Positions 8,640-20,951 of a stretch of DNA of 64,000 nt are shown one piece after another. Below the pieces are notes generated by a model. The model searched no databases. It had not been told where the DNA came from and saw nothing but the letters and a program-made list of their open reading frames with translations. The stretch spans positions 124,001 to 188,000 of the forward strand of contig NZ_QEPZ01000001.1 of NCBI RefSeq assembly GCF_003253005.1, in the 5' to 3' direction. A program made the translations under genes and the position numbers. Positions within the stretch are counted from its first letter, which is position 1; the number at the start of each line of letters is the position of its first letter. The DNA comes from Haemophilus parainfluenzae. GTDB taxonomy: Bacteria; Pseudomonadota; Gammaproteobacteria; Enterobacterales; Pasteurellaceae.

Positions 8640-10275
8640 TTATTTAAAGATTACTTCATTGTGAGGGATGTATTTCTCCGCATTAATAGGTGAATTTTTC
8701 TCAAAAAATTCTTTTAAAACATCCGCATCAATAAAACCTGTGTTAACAAAAGTTGGATTTTTTGTCATGACTGGATAACCATCTCCACCTGCAGCATTAT
8801 AGCTTGGTACAGAAATACGGTAAGTTTTATTTAAATCCAATGGTTTACCTTGAATCTTCACATTTTCAACTTTCTTATTCGCACGATTCACTGTCATGCT
8901 GATACCTGAATATTGTGCATAAGCACCAGAATCCACTTCTTTCAATGCGACTACATTTAAATAATCCAATAATTCTTTACCGGTTAATTCAAAATAGCTT
9001 ACAATATTACCAAATGGATGGATTTTTAAAATATCTTTATAGGTTACATCACCTTCTTGGATAGAATCACGAATACCACCTGAGTTCATGATACCAATGT
9101 CTGCTTTCGCTTTTTGACGTTGTGCTTCTGCAATTAAGTGACCAAGGTTAGTTTGTTCAAAACGAATAATGGTACAATCAACATCTAACTTACCATTTAA
9201 TTTCCCCATTTTTTGGCTTAATAAAGCATCACCTTTATCTTGGTAAGACTTTAAAAGTTTTTCCATTTCCGGATCTTGTGGAATCTCTTCGGCATAGTTC
9301 ACATATTCTGTTTTACCGTCTTCTTTTTTCACTTTTTTCTTCAGGTTCACTGGAATTAATTGATAATTCACTAATTTTAACTCACCATTTTTGAACTCAA
9401 AGTCAGCTCGACCAACGTATTTACCCCATTCAAACGCTTGCATAATCCAAGTACCATTTTGGAAATCTGGTTTACATGGTTGAGTTGGTTGATAATCTTT
9501 AATCCATACCCCTTTATCATCCACACAAATAGGATCATGGATGTGACCACCGATAATCGAATGCGCCTTTATTCAAATTACGCGCAAGACTCACATCACC
9601 TGGTGCATTTGAACTATGTTTCGCATCATAATAATAGCCCATATGCGTTAAAGCGATTTTTACATCCGGCTTAACTTTTTCATTTAGCTCCTTTAATGTG
9701 GCTTTTGCTACCGTTGTTGGATCTTCAAATTTCACATTGTGAAGGTATTCTGGGTTATCTAATTTTGCAGTATCTTCTGTGCTTAAACCGACCACGGCAA
9801 TTTTAAGATCTTGTTTATTTAAAATGGTATAAGGCTTAACTAAGGTTTTACCTGTTTTCGTATTAATCACGTTTGCAGATAAGAATGGGAAGCTCGCCCA
9901 TTTTTCTTGCATATCAAGAATTTGTAGTGGATTATCAAACTCGTGGTTACCTAATACGGTTGCTTCATAGCCCATCGCATTCATTGCTTTAATGTCAGGT
10001 TCTGCTGTTTGCATATCTGACTCAGGTACACCAGTATTAAAATCACCTGCATTTAATAAAACGAGTGAACCACCTTTTTGCTCGACTTCAGCTTTTACGC
10101 GATTAACAATTGTTTTGTGTGCAGGAAAGCCATATTCACCTTTTGCATTCGGCCAAAAATGTCCGTGCGTGTCATTAGTATGCAATATGGTAAATTGATA
10201 GGTTTTGTCCTGTTCATATGCCATTGCTGCAGAAGTTGCTAACACAAGAGGAAGCACGGTAAATAATTTTTTCAT
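8640..10275 (-). pseudogene. ushA: UshA-type 5'-nucleotidase/UDP-sugar hydrolase, frameshifted
   Basis: Periplasmic nucleotidase that dephosphorylates 5'-nucleotides and splits UDP-sugars. The N-terminal piece (9535-10275, 246 codons) has a signal peptide and metal motifs HTNDTHGHFW, GDFNTG and GNHEFD. The C-terminal piece (8640-9524) carries the substrate-binding domain (GGIRDSIQEGDV, AAGGDGYP). They align end to end with E. coli UshA. The break is at about 9563: after GAFD the frame should read xxIGGHIHDP, but the DNA reads GATTATCGG, consistent with loss of 5 bp. Either a true null allele or an assembly error, though there is no homopolymer at the site. Confidence 0.88.
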
Positions 10276-10350
10276 AATAAAAAACCCCTCTATTTTTGAC
10301 CGCTCTTTACCTTAGCAGAAAACAAAATAACAGCGCAAGATGAGAAATAA

Positions 10351-10383
10351 AAAAGCTATACTCCCGAAAGAAGTATAGCTTTT
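10351..10383 (-). terminator. Terminator of the dcw cluster after lpxC
   Basis: AAAAGCTATACT and AGTATAGCTTTT form a 12-bp stem; on the minus strand it ends in T6. It lies 14 bases after the lpxC stop. Confidence 0.85.
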
Positions 10384-10396
10384 CAACAAAACATTC

Positions 10397-11314
10397 TTAG
10401 ATTAGTACCTGTGTAAGCGCAACATAACCTTGTGGAACTTGTTTCTTATCTTCAAAGGTAACAAATTCCCACGCTTCCTGATCGGCAAGTACAGCACGGA
10501 GTAACTTATTATTTAAACCGTGACCAGATTTATAAGCTTTAAAATCACCGATGATGTTATAGCCACACATATAAAGATCGCCAATCGCATCAAGCATCTT
10601 ATGACGAACTAATTCATCTCTGAAACGTAACCCATCTTCATTTAAGATACGGTAATCATCTAATACGATGGCATTATCTAAGCTGCCACCTAGCGCAAGA
10701 CCTTGAGATTGAAGATACTCAATATCTTTCATGAAACCAAAGGTTCTTGCACGACTAATTTGATGTACGAATGCCTGTGCTGAGAAATCCATCACGTAAT
10801 TGCGTACATTTTTACTAATCGCAGGATGATCAAAGTCGATTGTGAAATCTAAACGGAAACCATTATAAGGTTTGAATTCTGCCCATTTATCACCGTCTTC
10901 TACTCGTACATTTTTCTTAATACGAATAAATTTCTTCGGTGCATTTTGTTCTTCAATACCTGCGTCTAAAAGCAAGTAAATGAATGGGCTTGCACTACCG
11001 TCCATGATTGGAATTTCAGGTGCATCAACTTCGATAATGATATTATCGATACCTAAACCTGCTAATGCTGCGTTTAAGTGTTCTACAGTTGAAACACGCA
11101 CACCTTGTTCATTCACCAGTGCAGTACAAAGCATAGTATCGCGCACTGAATCCGCATTTGCAGGGAAAGTCACTGGCGGATTAAGATCAGTACGGCAGTA
11201 AATCACACCTGTATTCGGCATAGCAGGACGCAACGTTAATGTTACTTTTTTACCGCTATGTAAGCCGACACCTGTAACTTTAATGCTTTGTTTTAATGTT
11301 CTTTGTTTAATCAT
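10397..11314 (-). CDS. lpxC: UDP-3-O-acyl-N-acetylglucosamine deacetylase LpxC
   Basis: Zinc amidase making the committed step of lipid A synthesis in the cytoplasm. 305 residues, normal length, starting [24 protein letters not shown]. Zinc ligands are visible in [10 protein letters not shown] and in the HKMLD segment (HxxxD); the catalytic Glu/His environment [14 protein letters not shown] is intact. It is the last gene of the dcw cluster, 41 bases after ftsZ, and is followed by a strong terminator. Control in enteric relatives is by FtsH proteolysis, which sequence here cannot confirm. Confidence 0.97.
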   Translation of the reverse strand: MIKQRTLKQSIKVTGVGLHSGKKVTLTLRPAMPNTGVIYCRTDLNPPVTFPANADSVRDTMLCTALVNEQGVRVSTVEHLNAALAGLGIDNIIIEVDAPEIPIMDGSASPFIYLLLDAGIEEQNAPKKFIRIKKNVRVEDGDKWAEFKPYNGFRLDFTIDFDHPAISKNVRNYVMDFSAQAFVHQISRARTFGFMKDIEYLQSQGLALGGSLDNAIVLDDYRILNEDGLRFRDELVRHKMLDAIGDLYMCGYNIIGDFKAYKSGHGLNNKLLRAVLADQEAWEFVTFEDKKQVPQGYVALTQVLI

Positions 11315-11355
11315 CTTTTTTACCTTATTGCTTCACAACAAGATTACTTCTACTC

Positions 11356-12663
11356 TTATCTCTCACCACGACCAAATGATGCCGGATTAAAGAAATTAGG
11401 ATTATTTCTTAACTGTTCTAAACGACTTGGATCAAGCGGTTTATTTAAGTTACCGTATTGTGGATTTTCTTCCTGTACTGGTTCTGGTTGTGGATTATGT
11501 CTTAATGCATCTAAACCATGTAAACCAACTGGCGGCTGTGGCTGAATTGTTTCTTGCGCTACTGGTTGTTGAACTGGCGCTTGTTGTACTGCGGCTTGAG
11601 GACGAGCAATCACTACTGGCTCAGCTGCAACAACATCACCTAAACCCGTTGCAACGATCGTCACACGAATTTCATTACTCATTTCAGGGACTAAACTGGT
11701 ACCCACAACGATAGTCGCATCTTCTGATGCAAAGCTACCTACTGTGTCACCCACCACGTTAAATTCGTCAAAACCGAGATCCATACCTGAGGTAATATTA
11801 ACAAGGATACCTTTAGCATTAGAAAGATCGACTTTCTCTAATAAATCATTTTTTATTGCAAGACGTGCTGCTTCTTCTGCACGACCCGCACCTGGTTCAC
11901 TTTGAGCTGAACCGAAACCAATCATTGCTTGGCCCATTTCTGACATAACGGTTCTTACGTCTGCGAAGTCCACGTTGATTAAACCTGGAGACGTAATCAT
12001 ATCTGAGATGCCCATAACAGAGTTACGTAATACGTCATTGGCAGCAGCAAAAGCATCAATTAACGTTGCATTTTTTGGGAGAACTTTTTGGATTTGTTGG
12101 TTAGGAATAATGATCATTGAATCCACGTATTGTGAAAGATCTTTAATCCCTAATTCAGCAAATTGCATACGTTTTTTGCCTTCAAAGCTAAATGGCTTAG
12201 TAACAACAGCAACAGTTAAAATGCCTAATTCTTTCGCAACTTTAGCGACGATCGGTGCGGCACCAGTACCTGTCCCCCCCCCCATACCGGCTGCGATAAA
12301 GACCATGTCTGCACCTTCAAGCATTTTACGGATTTCTTCTTGGTCATCTTCAGCCGCTTTACGACCTACATTTGGATTTGCGCCTGCACCAAGACCTTTC
12401 GTTGTTGCCCCACCAATTTGTACAGTTTGTTGAACTTGGCTTTTGCGTAACGCTTGCGCATCAGTATTCACCGCATAGAATACGATTTTACCGTGCTCTT
12501 CGCTATCAATTGCACTTTCGCCCAAGAAATTACCATTGAACTCTTGTTGCACCATGTTAGCAACCATGTGGTTAACCGCGTTACCGCCGCCTCCACCGAC
12601 ACCGACAACCTTAATCAGTGCACCTGTTTGCTCTTCAAAATCACCATACTCTGGGTATAACAT
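11356..12663 (-). CDS. ftsZ: Cell division GTPase FtsZ
   Basis: Tubulin homologue that polymerises into the Z ring. 435 residues: N-terminal GTPase with [13 protein letters not shown] and the tubulin signature [11 protein letters not shown]7 loop region [11 protein letters not shown], a proline/glutamine-rich linker (about 330-400) and a C-terminal tail ([23 protein letters not shown], cited in part) that should bind FtsA and ZipA. The tail is slightly unlike the enteric DIPAFLRKQ form. The signature is encoded by an unbroken run of ten G (C10 on the plus strand, 12274-12283), unusual for an essential gene. Follows ftsA by 86 bases. Confidence 0.97.
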   Translation of the reverse strand: MLYPEYGDFEEQTGALIKVVGVGGGGGNAVNHMVANMVQQEFNGNFLGESAIDSEEHGKIVFYAVNTDAQALRKSQVQQTVQIGGATTKGLGAGANPNVGRKAAEDDQEEIRKMLEGADMVFIAAGMGGGTGTGAAPIVAKVAKELGILTVAVVTKPFSFEGKKRMQFAELGIKDLSQYVDSMIIIPNQQIQKVLPKNATLIDAFAAANDVLRNSVMGISDMITSPGLINVDFADVRTVMSEMGQAMIGFGSAQSEPGAGRAEEAARLAIKNDLLEKVDLSNAKGILVNITSGMDLGFDEFNVVGDTVGSFASEDATIVVGTSLVPEMSNEIRVTIVATGLGDVVAAEPVVIARPQAAVQQAPVQQPVAQETIQPQPPVGLHGLDALRHNPQPEPVQEENPQYGNLNKPLDPSRLEQLRNNPNFFNPASFGRGER

Positions 12664-12749
12664 TTGCTGTTCTCCGTTACTGCTAATACTCTGCTAGCAC
12701 TTTAATAAAAGTTAAATTTTTTCTATTGTAAATGAAAAAGCCAAAATGA

Positions 12750-14024
12750 TCAAAATTCTGATTTCACTTTATTGAAAATATTTTTAAGGCCTTTCCAGAA
12801 TTTTTTACCTAATGCTTCATCGCCATAATTACTATCTACTGGATCATTATCACTATTTTGATGATGGTATTGTAATAATCCCACTACAGTTGAATATTGT
12901 GGACGATTCACATAATCTGTTAAACCCGTAATATTTAATGGACTACCAATACGAACCTGACAACCAAATACACTTGATGCGCAATCTTTTAAGTCTTCAA
13001 TCTGTGCACCACCGCCAGTGATTACAATACCTGCAATTAATTCAAATTTAATATATTTGGTTTCTAAATCAGCTTTGAGCTTATCTAATTCGTCCTTAAC
13101 AACGCCTAATAGTTCAATATATCTTGCTGAAGTGATTAAAGATAAATCACTTTTTGTTAAAGCACGTGGCGCTCGACCACCAATACTTGCTACTTCAATT
13201 TTCTTATCGCCATGTAAACGTGCCGGATATAATGCACTCGCATAATTCACTTTAATGCGTTCAGCTTCTGCACGAGAAACGGTACATGCATGGGCAATAT
13301 CATTGGTTACAATGTTCCCAGCGTAAGGAATAACCTTGCTGAAACGCAACGAGCCATTGGTGTAAACCATCATATTCATGGTACCTGCACCAAAATCAAC
13401 TAAGCAAACACCAAGATCTTTTTCATCTTCAGTTAAAACAGAATGTGTTGCTGCAAAGCCGGAGAACACGACTTTATCGACTTGTAATCCGCAACGCTCA
13501 ACTGCTTTTTTCAAGTTATTTTGCCAGTCTTGATGACACGCAATTAAGTGTACGTTTGCTTTTAAACGAACACCTTGCAAACCTAATGGGTTTTTAATAT
13601 TAACTTGTTTATCCACGGCATATTCTTGCGGGATTATGTGTAATAAAGAAAGAGCCTCAGGTAATTTCACTGAGCTCGCTGTATGTAGAGCATCATCAAT
13701 TTCATCTTGAGTCACTTCATTTTCAGAAATAGCAACAAAGCCGCTCTCATTCAGGCTTTGAATATGCTCACCTGTAATCGCAAGAGTCACGCTCATAATT
13801 TGGCAATCGGCCATTGATTCAGCTGCTTCAATGGCACGTTGGATAGAATTAACAACGGCATCTAAATCAGTAATACTGCCACGATCAATCCCTTTCGATG
13901 GACAACTACCTACGCCAAGTACATTTACTACGCCATCAGGAAGCACTTCCCCAACGACAGCAACAACTTTTGATGTACCAACTTCAAGACCTACAATTAC
14001 TTTCGGTTCCAACTCTTTTGCCAT
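12750..14024 (-). CDS. ftsA: Cell division protein FtsA
   Basis: Actin-like ATPase that tethers FtsZ to the inner membrane and recruits later division proteins. 424 residues: [18 protein letters not shown] is the phosphate-1 loop, [15 protein letters not shown] phosphate-2, and [14 protein letters not shown] the adenosine motif. The C-terminal [16 protein letters not shown] is the amphipathic membrane-targeting helix. Starts 27 bases after ftsQ. Standard dcw position. Confidence 0.96.
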   Translation of the reverse strand: MAKELEPKVIVGLEVGTSKVVAVVGEVLPDGVVNVLGVGSCPSKGIDRGSITDLDAVVNSIQRAIEAAESMADCQIMSVTLAITGEHIQSLNESGFVAISENEVTQDEIDDALHTASSVKLPEALSLLHIIPQEYAVDKQVNIKNPLGLQGVRLKANVHLIACHQDWQNNLKKAVERCGLQVDKVVFSGFAATHSVLTEDEKDLGVCLVDFGAGTMNMMVYTNGSLRFSKVIPYAGNIVTNDIAHACTVSRAEAERIKVNYASALYPARLHGDKKIEVASIGGRAPRALTKSDLSLITSARYIELLGVVKDELDKLKADLETKYIKFELIAGIVITGGGAQIEDLKDCASSVFGCQVRIGSPLNITGLTDYVNRPQYSTVVGLLQYHHQNSDNDPVDSNYGDEALGKKFWKGLKNIFNKVKSEF

Positions 14025-14051
14025 TTTCTTATTACACCCAATGAATTATTT

Positions 14052-14837
14052 TTATTTCTCTGTCAATCCAACCGCTGCTGATGCAGATGCATAACGCAAA
14101 TCTACATAATCAATTCGTTTACCTTCAGGCACTTCAATTTGTGGGTAAATCGTTACAAATCTATCTAATTTGGGTTTCCAATCTCCGCGCCCAAGTTTTA
14201 ATACTATATCATTATCTAGCGTAACTTGCCACGCACCACGATCATCAATTGTCACACCTTTAACCACCAAATTTTTCGCCTTAAAATCAGCAAAAATTTG
14301 ATTCCAAGCCTCTAAGACCTTCAAGCTTTGATAATCTGGACCACCTAAATAAGGTAAAGCTTTTTCTTTTAACTTATCCATCGGCAATTGGAAAACCGTT
14401 CCCTCTTTTGTTACGAACTCTGTTTTGTTCCAAATGGCGACTGGCTGATATTCTGATAACCAGATACTTAAACGATTTGGCCAAATTTTACGAACTACCG
14501 CACCTTTTACCCAAGGAATCGTTTCAAGCTGTTCTTGAATTTGCTTAACGTCTTGTCCCCAGAAGCCCTTGAGAGATCCCATTTTGAGCAACACATCTTG
14601 CACATCTGGATAAGTGGTAAATTCATTTTGACCTACTAAGGCATAGGCAGTAATTTTTCTATCACCGTCTAAGCTGTCAAGCCAATTTTGCCAGTTTGAA
14701 TAAACGAAATACCCTAGCCCCGCACAAAGTAACACCAAAGCAAGTTTAACCTGCAACATAAAACGGAATTTACCTTCTCCGTTAGATGAACGAGCAAATT
14801 GCGTTGGCGGTGTATTTTTGCGCTTAATTACATTCAT
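14052..14837 (-). CDS. ftsQ: Cell division protein FtsQ
   Basis: Bitopic inner-membrane protein that links cytoplasmic and periplasmic divisome parts with FtsB and FtsL. 261 residues: a basic cytoplasmic N-terminus, one membrane helix (VKLALVLLCAGLGYFVYS, about 29-46), a POTRA domain (ITAYALVGQNEFTTYPDVQD onward, cited in part) and the FtsQ domain with IWPNRLSIWLSEYQPVAIWN. Its ATG overlaps the stop of ddlB by one base, so translation is coupled. Confidence 0.95.
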   Translation of the reverse strand: MNVIKRKNTPPTQFARSSNGEGKFRFMLQVKLALVLLCAGLGYFVYSNWQNWLDSLDGDRKITAYALVGQNEFTTYPDVQDVLLKMGSLKGFWGQDVKQIQEQLETIPWVKGAVVRKIWPNRLSIWLSEYQPVAIWNKTEFVTKEGTVFQLPMDKLKEKALPYLGGPDYQSLKVLEAWNQIFADFKAKNLVVKGVTIDDRGAWQVTLDNDIVLKLGRGDWKPKLDRFVTIYPQIEVPEGKRIDYVDLRYASASAAVGLTEK

Positions 14838-15757
14838 TACGCACTCAACTCCAAAATTTTCACGACGAGTTGTTCAAATGAAATACCGACTGTTGACGCA
14901 GATTTAGGGAATAAACTGTGACTTGTCATGCCTGGGTTCGTATTTACTTCGACTAAACGGAAATTACCTTGTGCATCGGTCATCACATCAATACGACTCC
15001 AACCACGACAACCCACAACGTCATAAGCACGTTTAACTAATTTCGCTAATTCTTGCTCACGTTCAGCTGAAAGGCCAGCAGGGCAAAAATATTGAGTGTT
15101 ATCTGAAATATATTTCGCATCATAATCATAAAACTCACCTTCTGGCACAATGCGAACAGCAGGCAATACTTCGCCACCTAAAACAGGCACAGTTAATTCA
15201 TCACCAGCTAACCATTCTTCAATCAAAATGGTGTTATCAAATTTGAGTGCATAATCGACCGCACTTTTTAATTCTTCGACTGCTTTTACTTTAGTTAAAC
15301 CCACACTTGAACCTTCAAGAGATGGCTTAACCATCAAAGGTAAACCTAATTTTTCGACCACTGCTTGTGGGTTTAGTTCGTGAGCGTTTTCTTTCGTCAC
15401 AATCTCCATATCGGCAACGGGTAAATCAAAGGCTTTCCATAACATCTTAGTACGCATTTTATCCATGGTTAATGCTGAAGCCATCACGCCACAACCAGTA
15501 TAAGGTAAGCCAATTTGTTCTAATAAACCTTGCATGGTGCCATCTTCACCACCGCGACCATGTAAAATATTAAAGACACGATCAAAACCATCAGCCTTTA
15601 AATTCGCGACATTATACTCTTTAGGATCGATACCGTGTGCATTATATCCTTGGCTCACTAATGCGTTTAACACGGCTGCGCCAGAATTAAGAGAAACTTC
15701 ACGTTCAGCTGATGTGCCGCCTAACAACACAGCAATTTTTTCTTGTTTTAAATTCAT
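14837..15757 (-). CDS. ddlB: D-alanine--D-alanine ligase B
   Basis: ATP-grasp ligase forming the D-Ala-D-Ala dipeptide for peptidoglycan stems. 306 residues, normal length. Motifs: [45 protein letters not shown] (flexible loop Ser) and [14 protein letters not shown] (metal-binding end). An uptake signal lies within the gene near 15258. It sits between murC and ftsQ as in other gamma-proteobacteria, with about 58 bases to murC. Confidence 0.97.
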   Translation of the reverse strand: MNLKQEKIAVLLGGTSAEREVSLNSGAAVLNALVSQGYNAHGIDPKEYNVANLKADGFDRVFNILHGRGGEDGTMQGLLEQIGLPYTGCGVMASALTMDKMRTKMLWKAFDLPVADMEIVTKENAHELNPQAVVEKLGLPLMVKPSLEGSSVGLTKVKAVEELKSAVDYALKFDNTILIEEWLAGDELTVPVLGGEVLPAVRIVPEGEFYDYDAKYISDNTQYFCPAGLSAEREQELAKLVKRAYDVVGCRGWSRIDVMTDAQGNFRLVEVNTNPGMTSHSLFPKSASTVGISFEQLVVKILELSA

Positions 15758-15815
15758 TGTTTTATCCTGTTTTCTTTTTATTCTTTATAAAAAATGCGGT
15801 TATTTTTCGATGTAT

Positions 15816-17243
15816 TTATGCTTTCCAACGTTCAGCTAAACCACGAGAAATTTTGCTTACACTTCCCGCACCTTGGGCAAGAATTAAATCACCATCTTGA
15901 ATAATTTGATCTAATACATCACCAAGTTGTTCCGTATCCGAAACTAAAATTGGATCGACTTTTCCTAGATTACGAATAGAACGACAAAGTGCTTTACTAT
16001 CTGCACCAACGATTGGCGTTTCACCTGCGGCATACACGTCTAACATAATCAAGGTATCCACTTGGGATAATACTTGCACAAATTCATCAAATAAATCGCG
16101 AGTACGTGAATAACGGTGAGGTTGGAAAATCATCACAATACGTTTATCCCCCCAACCTTCACGTGCCGCTTTAATTGTTACACCAACTTCTGTTGGGTGA
16201 TGGCCATAGTCATCTACTAAGCGTACTTTACCATTTGGACGAATAAACTCGCCTAATTGGTCGAAACGTCTGCCTGCACCTTGGAAATCAGCAAGTGCTT
16301 CTAAAATCGCTTCATTGCCAATGCCTTCTTCTTTTGCCACAGCAAGTGCGGCCGTCGCATTTAACGCATTGTGTTTACCTGGTACATTCAATAATACATT
16401 AATACGTTCACCACTTGGACAAACTACGGTGTAATGACCTTGGAAACCAGTTTGTTCATAATCTTCGATACGATAATCAGCATGTTCACTGAAACCATAC
16501 GTTAACACCTGACGACCAACTTGAGGAACTAGTTCCATTAATACCGCATCATCTGCACACATCACCGCTAAACCATAAAACGGCAAGTTATGTAAGAATT
16601 TTACATAGGTGGATTTCATTTTCTCAAAGTCACCTTCATAGGTATCCATATGATCCGGTTCAATATTGGTCACCACAGAAACCATTGGCTGTAAGTGTAA
16701 GAAAGACGCATCACTTTCATCTGCTTCAGCGATTAAATAACGGCTTGCACCTAAATGTGCATTTTTACCGGCTGATTTAACTAATCCACCATTAACAAAA
16801 GTTGGGTCCAGTTTCGCTTGAGTATAAATCATAGAAATCATGGCTGTAGTGGTGGTTTTACCATGGGTACCCGCAACTGCAATACCATGACGGAAACGCA
16901 TAATTTCAGCCAACATTTGTGCTCGCTGAATCACTGGAATACGATTTTGTTTTGCGGCGATTAATTCAGGGTTATCTTCATGGATCGCGCTTGATACAAC
17001 AACGACACTTGCCCCTTGCACATTTTCCGATTGATGACCAATGAAAATTTTTGCGCCTGCTTGAGCAAGACGCTGAGTCACGACACCATCTGCAATATCG
17101 GAACCAGAGATATCATAACCTTCATTTAATAAAATTTCGGCAATCCCACTCATACCGGCGCCGCCGATACCAATGAAATGAATTTGTTGAACCCGACGCA
17201 TCTCAGGAATAATCTTTCTAATTTCATCCGAAATATGTTTCAT
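15816..17243 (-). CDS. murC: UDP-N-acetylmuramate--L-alanine ligase
   Basis: First of the Mur ligases, adding L-Ala to UDP-MurNAc with ATP in the cytoplasm. 475 residues: N-terminal Rossmann domain ([18 protein letters not shown]), central ATPase with P-loop [18 protein letters not shown]-type region ([13 protein letters not shown]), and C-terminal domain with [10 protein letters not shown]. Start chosen at [17 protein letters not shown]. Followed by ddlB; preceded by a 72-base gap to murG carrying an uptake signal. Confidence 0.97.
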   Translation of the reverse strand: MKHISDEIRKIIPEMRRVQQIHFIGIGGAGMSGIAEILLNEGYDISGSDIADGVVTQRLAQAGAKIFIGHQSENVQGASVVVVSSAIHEDNPELIAAKQNRIPVIQRAQMLAEIMRFRHGIAVAGTHGKTTTTAMISMIYTQAKLDPTFVNGGLVKSAGKNAHLGASRYLIAEADESDASFLHLQPMVSVVTNIEPDHMDTYEGDFEKMKSTYVKFLHNLPFYGLAVMCADDAVLMELVPQVGRQVLTYGFSEHADYRIEDYEQTGFQGHYTVVCPSGERINVLLNVPGKHNALNATAALAVAKEEGIGNEAILEALADFQGAGRRFDQLGEFIRPNGKVRLVDDYGHHPTEVGVTIKAAREGWGDKRIVMIFQPHRYSRTRDLFDEFVQVLSQVDTLIMLDVYAAGETPIVGADSKALCRSIRNLGKVDPILVSDTEQLGDVLDQIIQDGDLILAQGAGSVSKISRGLAERWKA

Positions 17244-17315
17244 ATTATTTCACCTTTATTTTTAACCGCACTTTTAGGTTAAGGGTTTATTTACTATCCC
17301 TCAACTTCTCTATTC

Positions 17316-18368
17316 TTATTTCGCGTTCTCTACGATGACATCAGCCACACGTTTAGCCGCTAATGGTGCTGACATTTCTTTTGCCTTAATCGCCATCGCT
17401 AGCAAAGTTTCACGATCTGTTTTTTCTAAGAAATCGACCAACACATCCGTATTTAATTCATTCTGCTGAACAATTTTTGCTGCGCCTACATCGGCAAGAT
17501 ATTTCGCATTTAAATATTGTTGTTGATCTTTATGCTGGAATGGTACAAAAATTGCTGGTGTCCCCACTGCTGCTAATTCACATACAGTTAAAGCACCAGA
17601 TCTACAAATCACCACATCTGCCCAAGCGTAGGCTTCTGCCATATCATCGATAAACTCTGTAATTTTGACCGAATCTGCGTGTTCACCATAAAGTGCAGTC
17701 ACGCTTTCAACAGAACCTTTACCCACTTGATGAAACACTTCTAGTTTATCTGCCAAACACGCTACTACTTGCGGAATAGTCTGATTGAGTATGCGAGCCC
17801 CTTGGCTTCCACCCACGACAAGTACTCTCAGTTTTCCACTTCTTTCTGAAAAACGCGCTTGTGGTGATGGCATTTCAAATAAATCTTGACGAACTGGGTT
17901 TCCTACAACTTCGGCATCTTTGAATGCCGTTGGGAAAGCTTGCAATACACGTGTCGCAATTTTAGCCAGCCATTCATTGGTTAAGCCTGCTACGGCATTT
18001 TGTTCATGTAAAATAACTGGCACGCCACAAAGTTTTGCAGCGATACCACCAGGGCCTGATACATAACCGCCCATGCCTAATACTGCATTAGGTTGATATT
18101 CTTGAATAATTTTACGAGCTTGCAATACTGCTCTAAAAATAGCAAAAGGGGCACCAAGTAATGCTTTAATGCCTTTACCACGTAACCCTGAAATTTGAAT
18201 AAAACGAATCGGAATACTATGCTTTGGTACAAGCTGTGCTTCCATGCGATCTTTAGTACCTAACCAGCAAATTTCCCAACCTTCTTTTTGTAAGGTTTGA
18301 GCAACAGCAATGGCGGGGAAAACATGTCCACCAGTACCACCTGCCATAACTAATAATTTTTTACTCAT
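17316..18368 (-). CDS. murG: Lipid II synthase MurG (GlcNAc transferase)
   Basis: Peripheral glycosyltransferase on the cytoplasmic face of the inner membrane that adds GlcNAc to lipid I. 350 residues: N-terminal glycine loop [16 protein letters not shown], second G-loop [11 protein letters not shown], and in the C-domain [13 protein letters not shown] and [22 protein letters not shown] for UDP-GlcNAc binding. Eight bases after ftsW. Confidence 0.97.
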   Translation of the reverse strand: MSKKLLVMAGGTGGHVFPAIAVAQTLQKEGWEICWLGTKDRMEAQLVPKHSIPIRFIQISGLRGKGIKALLGAPFAIFRAVLQARKIIQEYQPNAVLGMGGYVSGPGGIAAKLCGVPVILHEQNAVAGLTNEWLAKIATRVLQAFPTAFKDAEVVGNPVRQDLFEMPSPQARFSERSGKLRVLVVGGSQGARILNQTIPQVVACLADKLEVFHQVGKGSVESVTALYGEHADSVKITEFIDDMAEAYAWADVVICRSGALTVCELAAVGTPAIFVPFQHKDQQQYLNAKYLADVGAAKIVQQNELNTDVLVDFLEKTDRETLLAMAIKAKEMSAPLAAKRVADVIVENAK

Positions 18369-18376
18369 AAATATCC

Positions 18377-19561
18377 CTAATCATCTCTCAAACGTGCTTG
18401 ACCACCACGTTGTAATCTATTTTCATGGTCAATACGCAATAAAATTCCTACGGTTGCCGACATAATAATGATACTTGAACCACCGTAACTCACTAATGGA
18501 AAAGTTAAACCTTTTGTCGGTAACATCCCTAAGGCCATGCCCAGATTGACGAAACCTTGGAAAAAAATCCAGAAACTAATACCTAAAGCAAAAAAGCCAC
18601 GGAAACGCTGTTCTAACATGAGTGATTCTCGTCCAATTTTCATCGCACGGAAAATCAATAAACCTAAGAGAACCACTACCGCCAAAATACCAATAAAACC
18701 AAATTCTTCGCCGATAATCGCCATAATAAAGTCAGTATGTGCTTCAGGAAGATAATCAAGTTTTTGAATGGAGTTACCGAGCCCTTCCCCACTAATTTCA
18801 CCACGACCAAAGGCCATTAAAGAGTTAGTCAGCTGGAACCCTGTTCCGTAAGGATCTTTAAACGGTTCTAAGAAACCGGTAAAACGTTTTAAACGATATG
18901 AAGCTGAAAGAACCAGCCATACAAAGAGAAGTATGCCTGTACCAATTAGCAAAATAAATTGCCAAAAATTTGCCCCAACAATAAAAAGCATGCCAAAGGT
19001 AATAACGAAAAGTACAACGGTACTCCCTAAGTCAGGTTGGGCTAATAAGAATACACCTAATACGCCCATCACAATAAAAGGCTTAGCTGCACTGAATTTT
19101 TTACCACGTACTTCATCATAACGACGTGTAAAATAGCTCGCCAGGAAACAGGTTAACGCTAACTTCGCAAATTCCGCAGGCTGGAAATTTAAAATTCCTA
19201 AAGAGATCCAACGTTTTGCACCATTAACAGAAGTTCCAATACCGAGAACCAGTATTAATAAAACAATAGCCAACAAGAAAACTTTTGCGTGCCACTTTTC
19301 CCATTGCGAAGAAGAAATTTGGAGAGTTAAATAGCAGGTTGCTAACGAAAGCAAAACATACACTGCATCACGTTTAGCAAAATAGAATGTATCATTAAAT
19401 ACACGTGCACTGTAAGGCATCGAAGCAGAAGTTACTGCCACTAAACCAATTAACAATAGCACGATAAAAAGCCAAAACAATGCGCGATCATAGAGTAACC
19501 CTTGTGGCGTCACTCTCGCCCATTGTTCATAATTTTGTTTAATTTTATTGATAAATTCCAT
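18377..19561 (-). CDS. ftsW: Septal peptidoglycan glycosyltransferase FtsW
   Basis: SEDS-family polymerase of the divisome, working with FtsI. 394 residues with about ten hydrophobic segments. Characteristic stretches are [31 protein letters not shown] (with the catalytic Asp region downstream, [18 protein letters not shown]) and [17 protein letters not shown]. Lies 14 bases after murD and 8 before murG. Confidence 0.96.
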   Translation of the reverse strand: MEFINKIKQNYEQWARVTPQGLLYDRALFWLFIVLLLIGLVAVTSASMPYSARVFNDTFYFAKRDAVYVLLSLATCYLTLQISSSQWEKWHAKVFLLAIVLLILVLGIGTSVNGAKRWISLGILNFQPAEFAKLALTCFLASYFTRRYDEVRGKKFSAAKPFIVMGVLGVFLLAQPDLGSTVVLFVITFGMLFIVGANFWQFILLIGTGILLFVWLVLSASYRLKRFTGFLEPFKDPYGTGFQLTNSLMAFGRGEISGEGLGNSIQKLDYLPEAHTDFIMAIIGEEFGFIGILAVVVLLGLLIFRAMKIGRESLMLEQRFRGFFALGISFWIFFQGFVNLGMALGMLPTKGLTFPLVSYGGSSIIIMSATVGILLRIDHENRLQRGGQARLRDD

Positions 19562-19575
19562 TACTACCCTAATTT

Positions 19576-20889
19576 TTAAGCTAATTTTGCTAGACGAGTA
19601 AACTCTTCGCCACGTTTCTCAAAAGAGGCAAACTGATCCAAACTTGCGCAAGCAGGAGACAATAACACCATATCGCCTGATTTTAAATGTGGACGTAAAA
19701 ATGAAATGGCTTGTTCCATGGTTTCAAACAAATGGCTTTGACTTGAAAGTGCCGCGAGTTGTTTACCATCACGACCAAAGCAATACGTTGAAATATGAGG
19801 TTGGTTGATTAAATCAGAGAGCTCAGAAAAATCTGCACCTTTGCCATCACCACCTAATAAAAGATGTAATGTTCCTTCAACATATAACCCTGCTAATGCC
19901 GCAACGGTACTGCCTACATTGGTGGCTTTAGAATCATTAATCCAACGAATGCCATTCGCTTGATGCGCTAATTGGAAACGATGGTCTAGGCCTTTAAATT
20001 GACGAAGTGCGGTACGAATTGCCTCTAAATTTATACCTACTGCTTGCGCTAACGCTGTCGCCGCTAAAATATTCATGTAATTATGACGACCAACTAAGGT
20101 GGCTTCATCACAAGGTAAAATTACTTCATCTTTCGCCATTAAGTACTGTTTACCGTTTTCGGTTTTCAACCAGTAATCTGCTTGATTTTCAGCAAAAGAT
20201 ACAACCTTCTTAGCTTGATTTTCACCTTCGCCAAAAGTGAGTTTGTCTTCTAAGTTCACTACTGATCTTTCCGCATTGTGGTAAATGCGTAATTTTGCTT
20301 GGCGATAATCTTCTAAATCTACATAGCGATCCATGTGATCTTCAGTCACATTAAGCACAGTCGCTGCAGCCGCTTTCAAACTGTAAGTGGTTTCAAGTTG
20401 AAAACTGGAAAGTTCTAATACATAAAGATCGCAATCTTCATTTAATAATGACAACGCAGGAATGCCAATGTTTCCGCCCATGCCCACTTTTATTCCTGCT
20501 GCTTTTGCCATTTCATAGACCAATGTTGTTACGGTGCTCTTACCGTTAGAACCAGTAATCCCGACAATCGGCTTCGTTGCTGCTCGGCAGAATAATTCGA
20601 TATCCCCAATCACTTCCACACCTGCTGAAAGTGCGGTCTGAATTTCAGGTGTTTTTACCGCGAGCCCTGGGCTAATCACAATAATATCGCTTTCAAGTAA
20701 CCATTGTTGATTTAGACTACCCGTGTGTAAAGGAACATCTTTAGGTAATTGAACTGCGCCTGATGGATGTTGCCGTGTATCAATCACCCGGATATTAGCT
20801 TGTTGAGATTGAAGATATTCAACGCAAGAAAGGCCTGTTTTCCCAAGACCTATGATGGTGATAGTTTTATTTTGATATAGAGTTGTCAT
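19576..20889 (-). CDS. murD: UDP-N-acetylmuramoyl-L-alanine--D-glutamate ligase
   Basis: Adds D-Glu to the peptidoglycan stem. 437 residues from [23 protein letters not shown]-loop [14 protein letters not shown], carbamylated-Lys region and [22 protein letters not shown] are family-typical. A longer frame reaches 21009 but would run into mraY and through a hairpin repeat; the ATG at 20889 fits the known N-terminus. An uptake signal lies near 20625. Confidence 0.96.
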   Translation of the reverse strand: MTTLYQNKTITIIGLGKTGLSCVEYLQSQQANIRVIDTRQHPSGAVQLPKDVPLHTGSLNQQWLLESDIIVISPGLAVKTPEIQTALSAGVEVIGDIELFCRAATKPIVGITGSNGKSTVTTLVYEMAKAAGIKVGMGGNIGIPALSLLNEDCDLYVLELSSFQLETTYSLKAAAATVLNVTEDHMDRYVDLEDYRQAKLRIYHNAERSVVNLEDKLTFGEGENQAKKVVSFAENQADYWLKTENGKQYLMAKDEVILPCDEATLVGRHNYMNILAATALAQAVGINLEAIRTALRQFKGLDHRFQLAHQANGIRWINDSKATNVGSTVAALAGLYVEGTLHLLLGGDGKGADFSELSDLINQPHISTYCFGRDGKQLAALSSQSHLFETMEQAISFLRPHLKSGDMVLLSPACASLDQFASFEKRGEEFTRLAKLA

Positions 20890-20923
20890 GTTGTTTTTCT
20901 TCTCTCGTATTCTGGGATCACGC

Positions 20924-20944
20924 AGGGTGCAACAAGTGCACCCT
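20924..20944. repeat. Hairpin repeat between mraY and murD
   Basis: Inverted arms AGGGTGCA and TGCACCCT with a 5-base loop lie in the 62-base mraY-murD gap, flanked by GTA and CGTGATCCCAG. There is no T run, so it is not a clear terminator. It resembles a small dispersed intergenic repeat; only one copy is in this window. Confidence 0.4.
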
Positions 20945-20951
20945 ACAAAAA

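Noticed and set aside
8640-10275. Identification of the split nucleotidase as NadN
   Set aside because: The sequence follows UshA (AYEQDKTY, HGHFW, EWGKYVGRADFEF) and differs from the longer NadN of H. influenzae.
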